Source: Hydrogenophaga sp.
GTDB lineage: Bacteria > Pseudomonadota > Gammaproteobacteria > Burkholderiales > Burkholderiaceae_C
Length of the DNA: 62,563 nucleotides
Direction of reading: 5' to 3'
NCBI RefSeq assembly: GCF_030373225.1
Contig: NZ_JAUCZG010000028.1
Coordinates: 1-62,563, forward strand
Part shown: positions 38,220 to 47,788 of the stretch, in pieces
Layout: every line of letters starts with the position of its first letter
Position numbering within the stretch: position 1 is the stretch's first letter
Notes under the pieces: generated by a model
Databases searched by the model: none
What the model saw: only the letters and a program-made list of their open reading frames with translations
Told to the model about the DNA's origin: nothing
Made by a program: the position numbers and the translations under genes

Positions 38220-39278
38220 ATGACATTGCCCATGACGCCCGACACCGCGGCCACCGCCGAGCATCCCTACCGCGCCCTCACCCCCGACGTGGTGCAGGAC
38301 GCACTCGCCAGCATCGGCCTGTGGGGCGACGGTCGCCTGGCGGCCCTCAACAGCTTCGAGAACCGCGTCTACCAGATCCACCTCGAGTCGCCGGTGGAGG
38401 GGCATGCGCAGGTGGTGGCCAAGTTCTACCGGCCCGGGCGCTGGAGCGACCAGCAGATCGCCGAAGAACACGCCTTCGCGCTCGAACTGGTCCAGGCGGA
38501 GATTCCGGCGGTGCCGCCGCTGCGGGTCAACGGGGCCACGCTGCACCACTTCGGCGGCTTCGCGTTCGCGGTGAGCCCGCGCCGGGGCGGCCGGCGGCCC
38601 GAACTCGACGACTTCGACGTGCTCGAATGGATCGGCCGCTTTCTGGCGCGCATCCACAGCGTGGGCGCGGCCCGGCCGTTCGAGGTGCGGCCAGCGCTGG
38701 ACGCGGCCAGTTTCGGCCACGAGCCGCGCGACTGGCTGATGGAACACGCGGCCGTGGCACCCGAGGTGCGCACCGCCTGGGCGGCCGCGCTCGAAGAGGC
38801 CCTGACGCTGATCGAAGCCCACCCGGTGCTGCGGCCCGGCGCGCAGATCCCGCCGGAGGGCATCCGGCGCATCCGGCTGCACGGTGATTGCCACCCGGGC
38901 AACATTCTCTGGACCCCCGAAGGCCAGCCCGGTGCGGGCCCGCATTTTGTGGACCTGGACGACGCGCGCACCGGCCCGGCCGTGCAGGACCTCTGGATGC
39001 TGCTGTCCGGCGATCGCCGCCAGCAGACGCAGCAACTCGGTGCCCTGATCGATGGCTATGAACAGTTCCGGCCCTTCGACCGCCGCGAACTGGCGCTGAT
39101 CGAGCCGCTGCGCACGCTGCGCCTGATCCACTACAGCGCCTGGGTGGCCCGCCGCTGGGACGACCCGGCCTTCCCGATCAACTTCCCCTGGTTCGGCAGC
39201 CGCGACTACTGGCAGGGACAGGTGGACATGCTGGTGGAACAGATCGAGGAAATGCAGGGCGAGCCCTTGATGGCCTGA
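38220..39278 (+). CDS. srkA: Stress response kinase A (SrkA/YihE)
   Basis: 352 residues of the APH-like kinase fold. 'NSFENRVYQIHLE' is the nucleotide-binding segment and 'VVAKFYRPGRWSDQQIAEEHAF' includes the catalytic Lys. 'IRLHGDCHPGNILW' is the catalytic loop and 'FVDLDDARTGPAVQDLW' the metal-binding Asp. It is a Ser/Thr kinase that protects against programmed death under stress in E. coli. The ATG at 38220 gives full length. Confidence 0.92.
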   Translation: MTLPMTPDTAATAEHPYRALTPDVVQDALASIGLWGDGRLAALNSFENRVYQIHLESPVEGHAQVVAKFYRPGRWSDQQIAEEHAFALELVQAEIPAVPPLRVNGATLHHFGGFAFAVSPRRGGRRPELDDFDVLEWIGRFLARIHSVGAARPFEVRPALDAASFGHEPRDWLMEHAAVAPEVRTAWAAALEEALTLIEAHPVLRPGAQIPPEGIRRIRLHGDCHPGNILWTPEGQPGAGPHFVDLDDARTGPAVQDLWMLLSGDRRQQTQQLGALIDGYEQFRPFDRRELALIEPLRTLRLIHYSAWVARRWDDPAFPINFPWFGSRDYWQGQVDMLVEQIEEMQGEPLMA

Positions 39279-39329
39279 GGCCACCCGCCCCCGGTGCCGA
39301 AAGCCCCCACGACTTCGATGCCATTCGGA

Positions 39330-39355
39330 CAATTCAATTGCACACAATTTAATTG
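39330..39355. promoter_or_regulatory. Putative OhrR operator upstream of ohrR-ohr
   Basis: Two near-palindromic AT-rich half-sites, CAATTCAATTG (39330-39340) and CAATTTAATTG (39345-39355), lie 4 bp apart and 17 bp before the ohrR ATG, in a GC-rich background. OhrR operators in other proteobacteria are AT-rich palindromes of this kind, so this is probably where reduced OhrR represses its own operon until organic peroxide oxidises it. Confidence 0.65.
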
Positions 39356-39372
39356 CCAACGACAATCAGCGC

Positions 39373-39825
39373 ATGACTTCGCGCTCATTGCCCACACCCG
39401 ACCAGGCCCTGCACCTCGACCACCAGCTGTGCTTTGCGCTCTACTCGGCCTCGCTGGCGATGACCAAACTCTACAAACCCCTGCTCGACGAGATCGGCCT
39501 GACCTACCCGCAGTACCTCGCCATGCTGGCCCTGTGGGAAGAAGACGGGCTCGCGGTGTCCGATCTGGGCCACCGGCTGCACCTCGATTCCGGCACCCTC
39601 ACCCCGCTGCTCAAGCGGCTGGAGTCGGCCGAGCTGCTGACCCGCCTGCGCGACCCGCAGGACGAGCGCCGGGTGCTGATCCGGCTCACCGCGGCGGGTC
39701 GCAAGCTCAAGGCACGGGCTGTCCGCATCCCCGGCTGCGTGCTCGAGGCCTCGCAGTGCCGGCTGTCCGACGCGATGGCGCTCACCCACCAGCTCCAGTC
39801 CCTGCGCGACCGGCTGACGGCCTGA
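39373..39825 (+). CDS. ohrR: Organic hydroperoxide-responsive repressor, MarR family
   Basis: 150 residues. 'LCFALYSASLAMTKLYKPLLDEIGLTYPQYLAMLALWE' carries the reactive Cys (Cys 20) of OhrR; the wing-helix is 'GTLTPLLKRLESAELLTRLRDPQDERRVLIRLT'. Two further Cys in the last 35 residues could form the disulfide of two-Cys OhrR. It senses organic peroxides and derepresses ohr. Ohr lies 69 bp downstream. Confidence 0.92.
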   Translation: MTSRSLPTPDQALHLDHQLCFALYSASLAMTKLYKPLLDEIGLTYPQYLAMLALWEEDGLAVSDLGHRLHLDSGTLTPLLKRLESAELLTRLRDPQDERRVLIRLTAAGRKLKARAVRIPGCVLEASQCRLSDAMALTHQLQSLRDRLTA

Positions 39826-39861
39826 CCTGGCCTCCCGCCTCCCCACCTCTTTTCATCAACC

Positions 39862-39876
39862 CGCTGACTGTCAGCG
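39862..39876. promoter_or_regulatory. Inverted repeat between ohrR and ohr
   Basis: CGCTGAC and GTCAGCG are separated by one base, 19 bp before the ohr ATG. It may be a small hairpin affecting ohr expression or a weak operator. There is no T-tract, so it is not a terminator. Confidence 0.35.
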
Positions 39877-39894
39877 AACCCACCAGGAGTCTCC

Positions 39895-40323
39895 ATGCCC
39901 ACCCAGCTCGACAAGGTCGTCTACACCGCCCGCGCCCACACCACCGGAGGCCGCGAAGGCAGCTCACGTTCCGACGACGGCATGCTCGACGTCAAGCTGT
40001 CACCCCCCAAGGCCATGGGTGGCTCGGGTGCCGCCACCAATCCCGAACAGCTCTTTGCCGCCGGCTATTCGGCCTGCTTCATGGGTGCCCTGAAACACGT
40101 GGCCGGCATGAAGAAGGTGGCGGTGCCGGCCGATGCCTCGATCGACGCCGAGGTGGACATCGGACCGATCCCGGCCGGCTTCGGCATCGCTGCCCGTCTC
40201 AACGTGAGCCTGCCCGGCATGGACCGCGCCGTGGCGCAGGACCTGCTGGACACCGCCCACCAGGTGTGCCCCTACTCCAACGCCACCCGCGGCAACATCG
40301 AGGTGACGATCACGCTGCTCTGA
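39895..40323 (+). CDS. ohr: Organic hydroperoxide reductase Ohr
   Basis: 142 residues, the usual Ohr length. The catalytic Cys pair is 'AAGYSACFMGALKHVA' (Cys 61) and 'AHQVCPYSNATRGN' (Cys 126). 'ARAHTTGGREGSSRSDDG' is the N-terminal signature containing the conserved Arg. It reduces organic hydroperoxides with lipoyl-protein thiols. ATG at 39895 after CAGGAG; a strong terminator follows. Confidence 0.95.
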   Translation: MPTQLDKVVYTARAHTTGGREGSSRSDDGMLDVKLSPPKAMGGSGAATNPEQLFAAGYSACFMGALKHVAGMKKVAVPADASIDAEVDIGPIPAGFGIAARLNVSLPGMDRAVAQDLLDTAHQVCPYSNATRGNIEVTITLL

Positions 40324-40339
40324 GCGGCGCACCGACGGC

Positions 40340-40377
40340 AAAAAGCCCGTCCGGCGTGAGCCGGGCGGGCTTTTTTT
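40340..40377 (+). terminator. Rho-independent terminator of ohrR-ohr
   Basis: AAAGCCCGTCCGGC pairs with GCCGGGCGGGCTTT (one G-T mismatch) around a GTGA loop and is followed by seven T. It is the clearest terminator in the window. Confidence 0.9.
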
Positions 40378-40402
40378 GTGGCCGGCCGCCGGCCGGCGGT
40401 GC

Positions 40403-40741
40403 TCACCGGTCCGGGTCGTGGATGGTGGTGCTGGTGCCCACGCCCACCCCGACACGGGCCTTGCTGTTGCCGATCGGGGTGCTGGCCCCCACGCCGGCAC
40501 CCACGCTGACCGCCCCGCGCTGGTTCACACCCACACCCACGCCGACCGGGCCCACGCCGGTGCTCACGCCGGCATTGACGCCGCCCGAGCCCACGCCCAC
40601 GCCGATGGAGAACGGACCCACCGGAATGCCCACGCCCACCCCCACCGAACACGCCGGGAGCAAGGCAAGGGCACACAGGGCAGCGGCCAGGCGTCTGGCC
40701 CAACGCAGTTGCAAACGGGCGGCAAATGAGAGATTCGGCAT
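40403..40741 (-). CDS. Small Gly-Val-repeat lipoprotein
   Basis: 112 residues. A signal peptide with lipobox 'LLPAC' (Cys 31) is followed by an alternating Gly-Val sequence such as GVGVGIPVGPFSIGVGVG, with a few Ser, Asn and Pro. The whole mature part is a low-complexity repeat. Nothing identifies a function; it could be a small outer-membrane-attached, surface or scaffold-like protein. The ATG at 40741 was chosen because the upstream in-frame ATG adds a Pro-rich stretch. Confidence 0.6.
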   Translation of the reverse strand: MPNLSFAARLQLRWARRLAAALCALALLPACSVGVGVGIPVGPFSIGVGVGSGGVNAGVSTGVGPVGVGVGVNQRGAVSVGAGVGASTPIGNSKARVGVGVGTSTTIHDPDR

Positions 40742-40834
40742 GGCATTCCCCGGTGGATCAGGCACAAGGGTACTTCACCCCCGTTGACTGAGCGCGAGCG
40801 GGCGCCTTGGTTCCACGGCGGCGACGAAGCGCCC

Positions 40835-41791
40835 TCAGGCCGTGGCCTGGCCCAGGCGCTCCATGGCAGCGGCGAGCCAGTCGTCGCGCAAGGCCTGCGC
40901 TTCGGCCAGCCGCACCCGCCAGCCGCCCGCCTCCGGCGTCACCTGGGCCTGCCCCTCCTGCCAGAGCAACCAGGCCAGCCAGGCGCACTGTGCCCCCGTG
41001 GGGGCCTGGCCGGCGGGCGCGACCAGCAGGCCCGAGAACACCGCCGCATCGGACACCCGCACAGCATCGCCATCGACCTCACCACCGACCGAGCGCGCCA
41101 GTGCCAGCAGGGCGCCTGCCGGCTCACCGCGTGCACCCAGCGACTGCACCCCATCGCGCAGCAGCGCGGCCATCGCGGCGCCACGCCGGGCCTCGGCCTG
41201 CAACAGGTCGGCGTGGTCCCAGCGGTTCCAGTCCACCGGGGGCTCGGTGCCGCCCACCATGAGCGCCGCCTCGGCAAAGCGGTACAGCGCCTGGTCGGGC
41301 GCAACCCCGCGCAGCGCCGCCCCCACCATGAACAGGGCGGCCAGCCGGTTGGCCAGCAGACGGCTTTGCTGGGCCAGCAGCTTGTCGCGCATCAACCCGT
41401 CGCGCTCGCTGCGCAAGGCGGCCAGCTCCAGCGCGTTCTTCAGGTCGGCGCGCAGGCTCTCCAGCTCCCAGGGCTTGTTGATGTAGCGGTAGATCTCGCC
41501 GGTGTTGATGGCCTCGATCGCGTCGCCCAGTTCCGAATAGGCGGTGGTCAGCATGCGCACGATGCCGGGGTAGTACTCGCGGGCGTGGCGCAGCAGTTCG
41601 TTGCCGCGTTCGCCGGGCATGCGCTGGTCGCAGACCAGCACCGCCACGTCGGCCCCATGGGCCAGCAGGACGGCCCGCCCCTCCTCCACCGAGCCGGCGG
41701 TCAGCACCGGGGCCAGCGGGCTGACCAGGCGCTCGAAGTACTTCAGCGCCATGGCCTCATCGTCCACATACAGGATCTTCGTGGGTGTCAT
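40835..41791 (-). CDS. phcQ: PhcQ-like response regulator
   Basis: 318 residues. Residues 1-~120 are a receiver domain: 'ILYVDDEAMALKYFERL', phospho-acceptor Asp 55 in 'VLVCDQRMPGERGNELL', and 'IYRYINKPWELESLR' with the conserved Lys-Pro. The C-terminal ~190 residues have no DNA-binding motif. Gene order phcB-S-R-Q and the 4-bp overlap with phcR support PhcQ of the Ralstonia 3-hydroxy-fatty-acid-ester quorum-sensing system, where it helps relay the signal. Confidence 0.82.
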   Translation of the reverse strand: MTPTKILYVDDEAMALKYFERLVSPLAPVLTAGSVEEGRAVLLAHGADVAVLVCDQRMPGERGNELLRHAREYYPGIVRMLTTAYSELGDAIEAINTGEIYRYINKPWELESLRADLKNALELAALRSERDGLMRDKLLAQQSRLLANRLAALFMVGAALRGVAPDQALYRFAEAALMVGGTEPPVDWNRWDHADLLQAEARRGAAMAALLRDGVQSLGARGEPAGALLALARSVGGEVDGDAVRVSDAAVFSGLLVAPAGQAPTGAQCAWLAWLLWQEGQAQVTPEAGGWRVRLAEAQALRDDWLAAAMERLGQATA

Positions 41792-42996
41792 CGGGTCTCC
41801 TCGACCGGGGTGTCGTCTGGCGACGGTGGGAAATAAAGGGTCACGGTGGTGCCCTGACACAGGATGGAGTGCACGGCGATGTCGCCACCCAGCGTGGTCA
41901 TCACGCGCTGGCAGAACAGCAGGCCCATGCCGCTTCCGCCGCTGTGGGCGCGCGTGGTCACGGGCTCGCGCGTGAGGCGCTGCAGCACCTCGGGCGCGAT
42001 GCCCGGGCCGTTGTCGATCACGCGCAGGGCCGGCTGTGCCGGCAGCCCAGGCAGCATGGCCACATGGTGCAGCGCCAGATGCACCCGGGGCTGACCGGGG
42101 GGCTCGGCCCGCAGGGCCAACAGCGCGTTCTTGACCAGCGTGCACAGCACGAGATAGAGCAGGTCGCGCCGGCCGGGCAGGGTGAAGTCGGCCTCCAGCT
42201 CGGCCGAGAGCCATTGCGCCTCGCCGGTCTCGAACGGGTATTCGTGCCGGACCGCCTGCACCAGTTCGCTGGCGCGCAGGCTGGCGGAGGTGTCACCGCG
42301 GCTGGCGTCGCGCGCCGTCTGCACGAAGGTGGACACCAGCGACTGCGCGTATTCGGCGCGCCGCTGCGCGGCTTCGATCATGAACAGCACATCGCCCGGC
42401 TTCTGCTGGGCGATGTAAGCCACGCCGCCAACGCCGTCGGCGTGGTCGCGGTGGTTTTCGCGCATGGCCGAGAGGTAGCCGCGCACCGTGGCCAGCGGAG
42501 ACGTGACCTCGTGGGCCAGAAAACCCAGCGTCTCGCGCAGGGCCGACTCGCGCCGCGCGATCAGCGACTGGTCGCGGGTACGGCGCACGCTCGACGCCAG
42601 CGCCTCGCGCAGGGCCTGGCGGGTCAGGGGCTCGTCCAGCGGCTTCTCCAGGATCTTCTCCACATGACCCTGGTTGACCGCGGACATGGCCACGTCCTTG
42701 TCGGCATAGGCCGACACCAGCAGGCGCGCCACGTGGGGATACCGGTGTCTCACCTCGACCAGCAGAGCGATGCCGTCGCGCACCGGCATGGCGTAGTCGG
42801 TCAGCAGCACCGCCACCTCGTGGCCGCGCTCGCCCAGCAAGGCCAGGGCTTCGTCCACGCCGGCAGCGGTCAACACGGTGAACTCCGTGCCGTACAGGCG
42901 CGCAAACCACTTGCACGCCTGCGGCTCGTCGTCCACCAGCAAAATCGCATGCGGGCCCGACAAGCCCCGCGCTGCACCGGTTGGATCAACCATCAT
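41788..42996 (-). CDS. phcR: PhcR-like hybrid response regulator-histidine kinase
   Basis: 402 residues. An N-terminal receiver ('ILLVDDEPQACKWF', Asp 67 in 'VLLTDYAMPVRDG') is followed by a histidine-kinase module with H-box 'FLAHEVTSPLATVRGYL' (His 162), N-box 'CTLVKNALLALR', G1 'VIDNGPGIAP' and G2 'GGSGMGLLFCQ'. A kinase as output domain instead of DNA binding is the unusual PhcR layout. The start overlaps the phcS stop by 4 bp and the end overlaps phcQ by 4 bp. Confidence 0.88.
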   Translation of the reverse strand: MMVDPTGAARGLSGPHAILLVDDEPQACKWFARLYGTEFTVLTAAGVDEALALLGERGHEVAVLLTDYAMPVRDGIALLVEVRHRYPHVARLLVSAYADKDVAMSAVNQGHVEKILEKPLDEPLTRQALREALASSVRRTRDQSLIARRESALRETLGFLAHEVTSPLATVRGYLSAMRENHRDHADGVGGVAYIAQQKPGDVLFMIEAAQRRAEYAQSLVSTFVQTARDASRGDTSASLRASELVQAVRHEYPFETGEAQWLSAELEADFTLPGRRDLLYLVLCTLVKNALLALRAEPPGQPRVHLALHHVAMLPGLPAQPALRVIDNGPGIAPEVLQRLTREPVTTRAHSGGSGMGLLFCQRVMTTLGGDIAVHSILCQGTTVTLYFPPSPDDTPVEETR

Positions 42997-44318
42997 GGTG
43001 GCCTCGGCAAGTCAAAGGTGAATTCGGTCCAGGCGCCCGGTTCGCTGTCCACCGACAGCGTGCCCCCGTGGCGCTGCACGATGCCGTAGCTCACGCTCAG
43101 GCCCAGCCCGAGGCCGGCACCCACATCGCGTGTGGTGAAAAAGGGCTCGAACACCCGCCCGATGTTTTCCGGGGCAATGCCCGTGCCGTTGTCCCGCACC
43201 TTCACCTGCAGGCGAGGGCCATGGGGCGCCACGGTCACGCTGATGCGGGGCTGCTCCCGCCGCGCCGCCTGCAGGGCGTGCGCAGCGTTGCTCAGCAGGT
43301 TGATCAGGACACCGATGATGGCCGGCTCGTCGCCCAGCACATGCGTGTCCTGCGGCAACTCCACCGGAACGTCGATGCCGTTGAGTTCGTAACCGGCCAG
43401 CCGCAAGGCCGATCGCAAGGCGTTGCCCAGCAGGAAAGGACGCTGGGCATCCTGACCGGGCTTCTGGTAGGCGAAGGTCTTGAGGTCGGAGACGATGTTC
43501 TGGATGCGCTGCATGCCCTCTCGCGCATCGCCCAGGCTCTCCTTGAGCATGGCGTCGCCCTCCACCCCCGGGCAGGTCAGACCCATGTCGATCGCCATCA
43601 GGCTGTAGTTCACCGGGTTGTTGAGTTCGTGCAGCAGGCCGGCAGACAGTGTGCCGATGGCGGCCATCTTCTCGCGCTGGATCAACTGGCCCTTGACCTC
43701 GGCCAGCGTGGCGTTGATCTCGTGCAGCGAGGCGTTTTTCTCCAACACCTCGTGCTGCAGCGAGAACAGGCGGATGCGGGCCTTTTCGTTGAACCAGGTG
43801 CACACCGCGCTGGCTGCGGCGGAAAACAGGATGAACAGCGAATTGGTCACCAGTCGCGAAGTGTCGTCGGTGGTACCGGGGTGCAGCACACAGGCCGCCA
43901 CATACAGGCCCAGAGTCAGCACGCCGAACCCCACACCCTCGAAGAAGGTGATCGGCAGGATGATGCCCACCGCGTAGAGCGCCAGGTGCAGGCCGACGAA
44001 ATAGATCGAGCCGGCACCGTCGGTGACGAAGATCATCCAGGCGATCATGATCTGTGGCAGCAGCAGCCACAGCATGGTGAGCATGCGCACGTTGCTGCGC
44101 CCGAACGGCGTGAACAGCACGAAGAACACGCCCAGGGTGAGCAGCGCCACGAACACGCGCAGCAGGGAAAACTCCAGCAGGCGCTCCGGGTACGAAAAAT
44201 AGTCCAGGCCAAAACCCGCCAGCACGAGCACGATGGAGGTGACGCTGCCGGCCTTGCTGTAGGTGAGCCGGAAGTCCGAGAGCTGTTGCTCGTAGGGCGA
44301 ACCCGGGCGGCTAACCAT
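42993..44318 (-). CDS. phcS: PhcS-like sensor histidine kinase
   Basis: 441 residues. Residues ~25-175 hold about six hydrophobic segments with short loops; ~190-215 are coiled coil. The kinase core has H-box 'GTLSAGLLHELNNPVNYSL' (His 230), N-box 'NLLSNAAHAL', G1 'DNGTGIAPEN' and G2 'GAGLGLGLSVSYGIV'. The membrane sensor probably detects the ester signal made by PhcB. The start overlaps the phcB end by 8 bp. Confidence 0.88.
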   Translation of the reverse strand: MVSRPGSPYEQQLSDFRLTYSKAGSVTSIVLVLAGFGLDYFSYPERLLEFSLLRVFVALLTLGVFFVLFTPFGRSNVRMLTMLWLLLPQIMIAWMIFVTDGAGSIYFVGLHLALYAVGIILPITFFEGVGFGVLTLGLYVAACVLHPGTTDDTSRLVTNSLFILFSAAASAVCTWFNEKARIRLFSLQHEVLEKNASLHEINATLAEVKGQLIQREKMAAIGTLSAGLLHELNNPVNYSLMAIDMGLTCPGVEGDAMLKESLGDAREGMQRIQNIVSDLKTFAYQKPGQDAQRPFLLGNALRSALRLAGYELNGIDVPVELPQDTHVLGDEPAIIGVLINLLSNAAHALQAARREQPRISVTVAPHGPRLQVKVRDNGTGIAPENIGRVFEPFFTTRDVGAGLGLGLSVSYGIVQRHGGTLSVDSEPGAWTEFTFDLPRPP

Positions 44319-45741
44319 TTTCCAGTGCCAGCGCTTTCAGGCGCGCATTGACCACCAGCTCGGCAAAGATGTTCACGCCGGTGGGATCGGTGTAGAGCGT
44401 CACCGGCGCATCGACCTCTTCGAGCACCGAGCGCATCTGCGCTTCGTCGCGGTAGATCAGGTGCCATTCCAGCAGGTGCTCCATGCCGTAGCGCTCCGGG
44501 TTGTCCGAATGCACATTGGTCACCAGCAGCTGGGCGCCCGGGTTGCTGCGCGACATGAAGTAGCGGATCAGCCGCGAGCACACCTTGTCCGACAGGTAGT
44601 CGAACAGGCCCGCACAGTAGATGGTGTCAAAGCCCTGTCCATCGGGCGGGGCCGTGTCGCGCGTGGCCCGCTTGAGCAGTTCGTGCACCGATTCCTGCAC
44701 ATAGCTCACGTCGACCTTCACGCCATGGGCGGTGGCGACCTCTTCGATCTTCTGCTGCGTGTAGCGCAGCGTCTCCAGACTGAAGTCGATGAGGGTGAAC
44801 TTCAGGCGCGAGAGGTCCACACCGGCGGCGATCAGTTTCTGGATTTCCACACCGGGACCACATCCGACGTTGAGCACCCGGATCACGCGTTCCTGCGCGG
44901 CGGCGTTGAGCGCGGCCTTCTTCAGGAAATCCACCAGGATGTCGATGCGGTTGCGGTGCGCCACGGCCACCGCCGCCTTCAGGAACATCGCATTGATCAG
45001 CTGGATGTAGGTGGTGCTGCCCTGGCGCGGGTCGCCCAGGATCTGGTTGACCATCTCGTAGTCGCCGGCATAGCCCAGCGGCTTGGCAAAGGTGCGGTAC
45101 ACAAAGGGCGCGCGCAGCAGCAGCGGGTGCAGCGCGGTCTGGGCGTAGGCGCGGTGCAGCAGCGAGTCTTCTTCGGGCAGGCGCGAGGCCTCGTCTTCCA
45201 GCCGGACCAGAAACGCCTTGCCCTTGATCATCAGCGGTTCGGCAATGGCCTCGAACACGGCATCGCTCAGGCGTCCGCCGGCGTCGCGCGGGAGCGAATC
45301 GACCATGTCGGCCTGGTCGATCCAGCGCGCCGTCTCTGACAGGAAAGCACGGAACTCGCTGATGGTGACCTGGTAGCTCTGCTTGATCTTGAAGCGCGAT
45401 TCCCAGTCGGCCACGAACCGCGCGGCCTCCTCGCGCACCTGGCGCACATCGCCCCGGATGGCGTTGAGGTCGGACCATTCGTCAATGAGCGCCACCGACA
45501 CCACCGCCATCAGGCCGGTGTTGAGCAGGCTCACCACCACCGCCTTGCCCTTGTAGATGATGCGGTCGCCCGAGCGGATGGTCAGTTCCCCGAGCACCTC
45601 GCTGACCTGCACGATGGAGTACGGGTTGTAGATCTCCATCACCAGCGAGCGGCGCTGCAGGCTGGTCAGGGTTCCGCGGGCGCTCTCTCCCTGGCTGTTG
45701 CGAAAGGTGACGACGTGATCGAATGGGCGCTGAAGGTACAC
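44311..45741 (-). CDS. phcB: PhcB-like methyltransferase, 3-hydroxy-fatty-acid methyl ester autoinducer synthase
   Basis: 476 residues (~53 kDa, close to Ralstonia PhcB). The N-terminal ~85 residues are a small beta-rich domain; a SAM-dependent methyltransferase follows with motif I 'VIRVLNVGCGPGV' (286-298), 'FTLIDFSLETLRYTQQKI' and 'FDTIYCAGLFDYLSD'. PhcB methylates a 3-hydroxy fatty acid to make the diffusible signal. The start is a GTG at 45741; no strong ribosome site is visible. It is the first gene of a tightly overlapping four-gene operon. Whether the chain is C14 or C16 cannot be told. Confidence 0.86.
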   Translation of the reverse strand: MYLQRPFDHVVTFRNSQGESARGTLTSLQRRSLVMEIYNPYSIVQVSEVLGELTIRSGDRIIYKGKAVVVSLLNTGLMAVVSVALIDEWSDLNAIRGDVRQVREEAARFVADWESRFKIKQSYQVTISEFRAFLSETARWIDQADMVDSLPRDAGGRLSDAVFEAIAEPLMIKGKAFLVRLEDEASRLPEEDSLLHRAYAQTALHPLLLRAPFVYRTFAKPLGYAGDYEMVNQILGDPRQGSTTYIQLINAMFLKAAVAVAHRNRIDILVDFLKKAALNAAAQERVIRVLNVGCGPGVEIQKLIAAGVDLSRLKFTLIDFSLETLRYTQQKIEEVATAHGVKVDVSYVQESVHELLKRATRDTAPPDGQGFDTIYCAGLFDYLSDKVCSRLIRYFMSRSNPGAQLLVTNVHSDNPERYGMEHLLEWHLIYRDEAQMRSVLEEVDAPVTLYTDPTGVNIFAELVVNARLKALALENG

Positions 45742-45854
45742 GGTAGGACCGGTTGGCTGTGTTGAGAATCAGTTGCAATGCACTGGCCCTTGGAAGAACC
45801 CCCCGGGGCACAGTGTAGTCATCCGCCCCGCCCCGCGGCGCCACCATCACCTGC

Positions 45855-47717
45855 TCACAACAGCAGCGAATTCACGCGCTTGACATACGCGGCCGGATCG
45901 TCCGGCAAACCGCCTTCGGCCAGCAGCGCCTGATCAAACAGGATGTGCGCCAGGTCGTCAAAGTGTTCGCTGCTCTCCAGTTTCTTCACCAGCGCGTGTT
46001 CGGCGTTCACCTCCAGGATCGGCTTCACTTCGGGTGCCGGCTGACCGGCCTGCTTGAGCATGCGGGCCAGCTGCGTGGACAAGTCCCCGTCTTCCACCAC
46101 CAGGCAGGCCGGCGAGTCCACCAGGCGCGAGGTCACGCGCACGTCCTTGGCCTTGTCTTTCAGGCTCTCCTTCAGGCGCTCGAGCACCGGCTTGAAGACC
46201 TCGGCCGCCGCCTCTGCGGCTTTCTTCTCTTCTTCATCCTGCAGGCTGCCCAGGTCGACCGCGCCCTTGGCCACGCTTTGCAGCGGCGTGCCGTCGAACT
46301 CGGTGAGGAAGCTCAGGGCCCATTCGTCCACACGGTCGGTCATCAGCAGCACCTCGATGCCCTTCTTGCGGAACACCTCGAGCTGCGGGCTGTTGCTGGC
46401 CGCGGCCAGGTTGTCGGCGGTGATGAAGTAGATCGTGGCCTGGCCTTCCTTCATGCGGGCCTTGTAGTCGGCCAGCGACGTCATTCCGCTGACGGCGGTG
46501 CTGGCAAAGCGCAGCAGCCTGGCGAGCTTGTCGCGGTTGGCGAAGTCTTCGCCCAGGCCTTCCTTGAGCACCGCGCCGAACTCGGCGTAGAAGCCGGTGT
46601 ACTTTTCGGTGTCCTTGCTCATGTCGTCCAGCATGGCCAGCACGCGGCGGGTGTTGCCCTCGCGGATGGCCTTCACGTCGCGGCTCTCCTGCAGCAGTTC
46701 GCGGCTCACGTTGAGCGGCAGATCGGCCGAGTCGACCACGCCCTTGACCCAGCGCAGGTAGGCCGGCATGAGGGCTTCGGCCTCGTCCATGATGAACACG
46801 CGCTTCACATACAGCTTGATGCCGGCCTTGCGATCGCGGTTCCACAGGTCTTGCGGCGCCTTGGCCGGGATGTAGAGCAGCTGCGTGTACTCGGTGCTGC
46901 CTTCGACCCGGTTGTGGCTCCAGGCCAGTGGCGCCTGCGTGTCGTAGCTCAGGTTCTTGTAGAACTCGGCGTACTGCTCGTCGCTGATGTCCTTCTTGCT
47001 GCGCGCCCACAGCGCGTTGGCCGAGTTCACGGCCTCCCACTCGTCGAGCTTCACCTGCGCGCCCTTCTCGGCGTCCCACTCTTCCTTCTGCATCAGGATG
47101 GGCAGGCTGATGTGGTCGGAGTACTTGCCGATGATGGACTTGAGCTTCCAGCGATCGAGGTAGTCACCGGCATCCTCGCGCAGGTGCAGGATCACGCTGG
47201 TGCCGCGCGCCGCGCGCTCGATGGTTTCCACTTCAAAGTCGCCGGTGCCGCCACTGGTCCAGCGCACGCCGTCGGCCGCCGGCAGGCCGGCTCGGCGGCT
47301 TTCCACCGTGATCCTGTCGGCCACGATGAAGCCCGAGTAGAAGCCCACACCGAACTGGCCGATGAGCTGCGCGTCCTGCTTCTGGTCGCCACTGAGGTGG
47401 CTCATGAAGTCCTTGGTGCCGCTTTTGGCAATGGTGCCCAGGTGGTCGATGGCCTCCTGAGCGCTCATGCCGATGCCGTTGTCGGTGATGGTGATGGTGC
47501 GGGCCTCGGTGTCGAAGGCCACGCGCACCTCGAGGTTGGGCGCGTCTTCAAACAACGCCGCGTTGTTCAACCCCTCGAAGCGCAGCTTGTCGCAGGCGTC
47601 CGACGCGTTGGACACCAGCTCGCGCAGAAAGATGTCGGGGTTGGAATACAGCGAATGGGTGACCAGGTGCAGCAGCTGTGCCACCTCGGCCTGGAACGAC
47701 AGGGTTTGTTTGCTCAT
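45855..47717 (-). CDS. htpG: Molecular chaperone HtpG (Hsp90)
   Basis: 620 residues. N-terminal GHKL ATPase: '[19 protein letters not shown]'-type segment near 27-46, '[25 protein letters not shown]' and '[13 protein letters not shown]'. The middle and C-terminal dimerisation domains are complete. ATP-dependent cytosolic chaperone. It has a sigma-32-like promoter at 47789-47815 and ends 113 bp before the phcB start. Confidence 0.96.
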   Translation of the reverse strand: MSKQTLSFQAEVAQLLHLVTHSLYSNPDIFLRELVSNASDACDKLRFEGLNNAALFEDAPNLEVRVAFDTEARTITITDNGIGMSAQEAIDHLGTIAKSGTKDFMSHLSGDQKQDAQLIGQFGVGFYSGFIVADRITVESRRAGLPAADGVRWTSGGTGDFEVETIERAARGTSVILHLREDAGDYLDRWKLKSIIGKYSDHISLPILMQKEEWDAEKGAQVKLDEWEAVNSANALWARSKKDISDEQYAEFYKNLSYDTQAPLAWSHNRVEGSTEYTQLLYIPAKAPQDLWNRDRKAGIKLYVKRVFIMDEAEALMPAYLRWVKGVVDSADLPLNVSRELLQESRDVKAIREGNTRRVLAMLDDMSKDTEKYTGFYAEFGAVLKEGLGEDFANRDKLARLLRFASTAVSGMTSLADYKARMKEGQATIYFITADNLAAASNSPQLEVFRKKGIEVLLMTDRVDEWALSFLTEFDGTPLQSVAKGAVDLGSLQDEEEKKAAEAAAEVFKPVLERLKESLKDKAKDVRVTSRLVDSPACLVVEDGDLSTQLARMLKQAGQPAPEVKPILEVNAEHALVKKLESSEHFDDLAHILFDQALLAEGGLPDDPAAYVKRVNSLLL

Positions 47718-47788
47718 GGGAGTTCATTGAAAGGAAAACGGGGAACGCTTGCGGGGCGAAAGCATGCACAAGGTGCGTGGAGCACGGA

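Noticed and set aside
35414..38887. A 1157-codon plus-strand frame opposite ybdK, the antiporter and the methyltransferase
   Set aside because: Antisense to three real genes; His/Gln/Arg-rich sequence without motifs.
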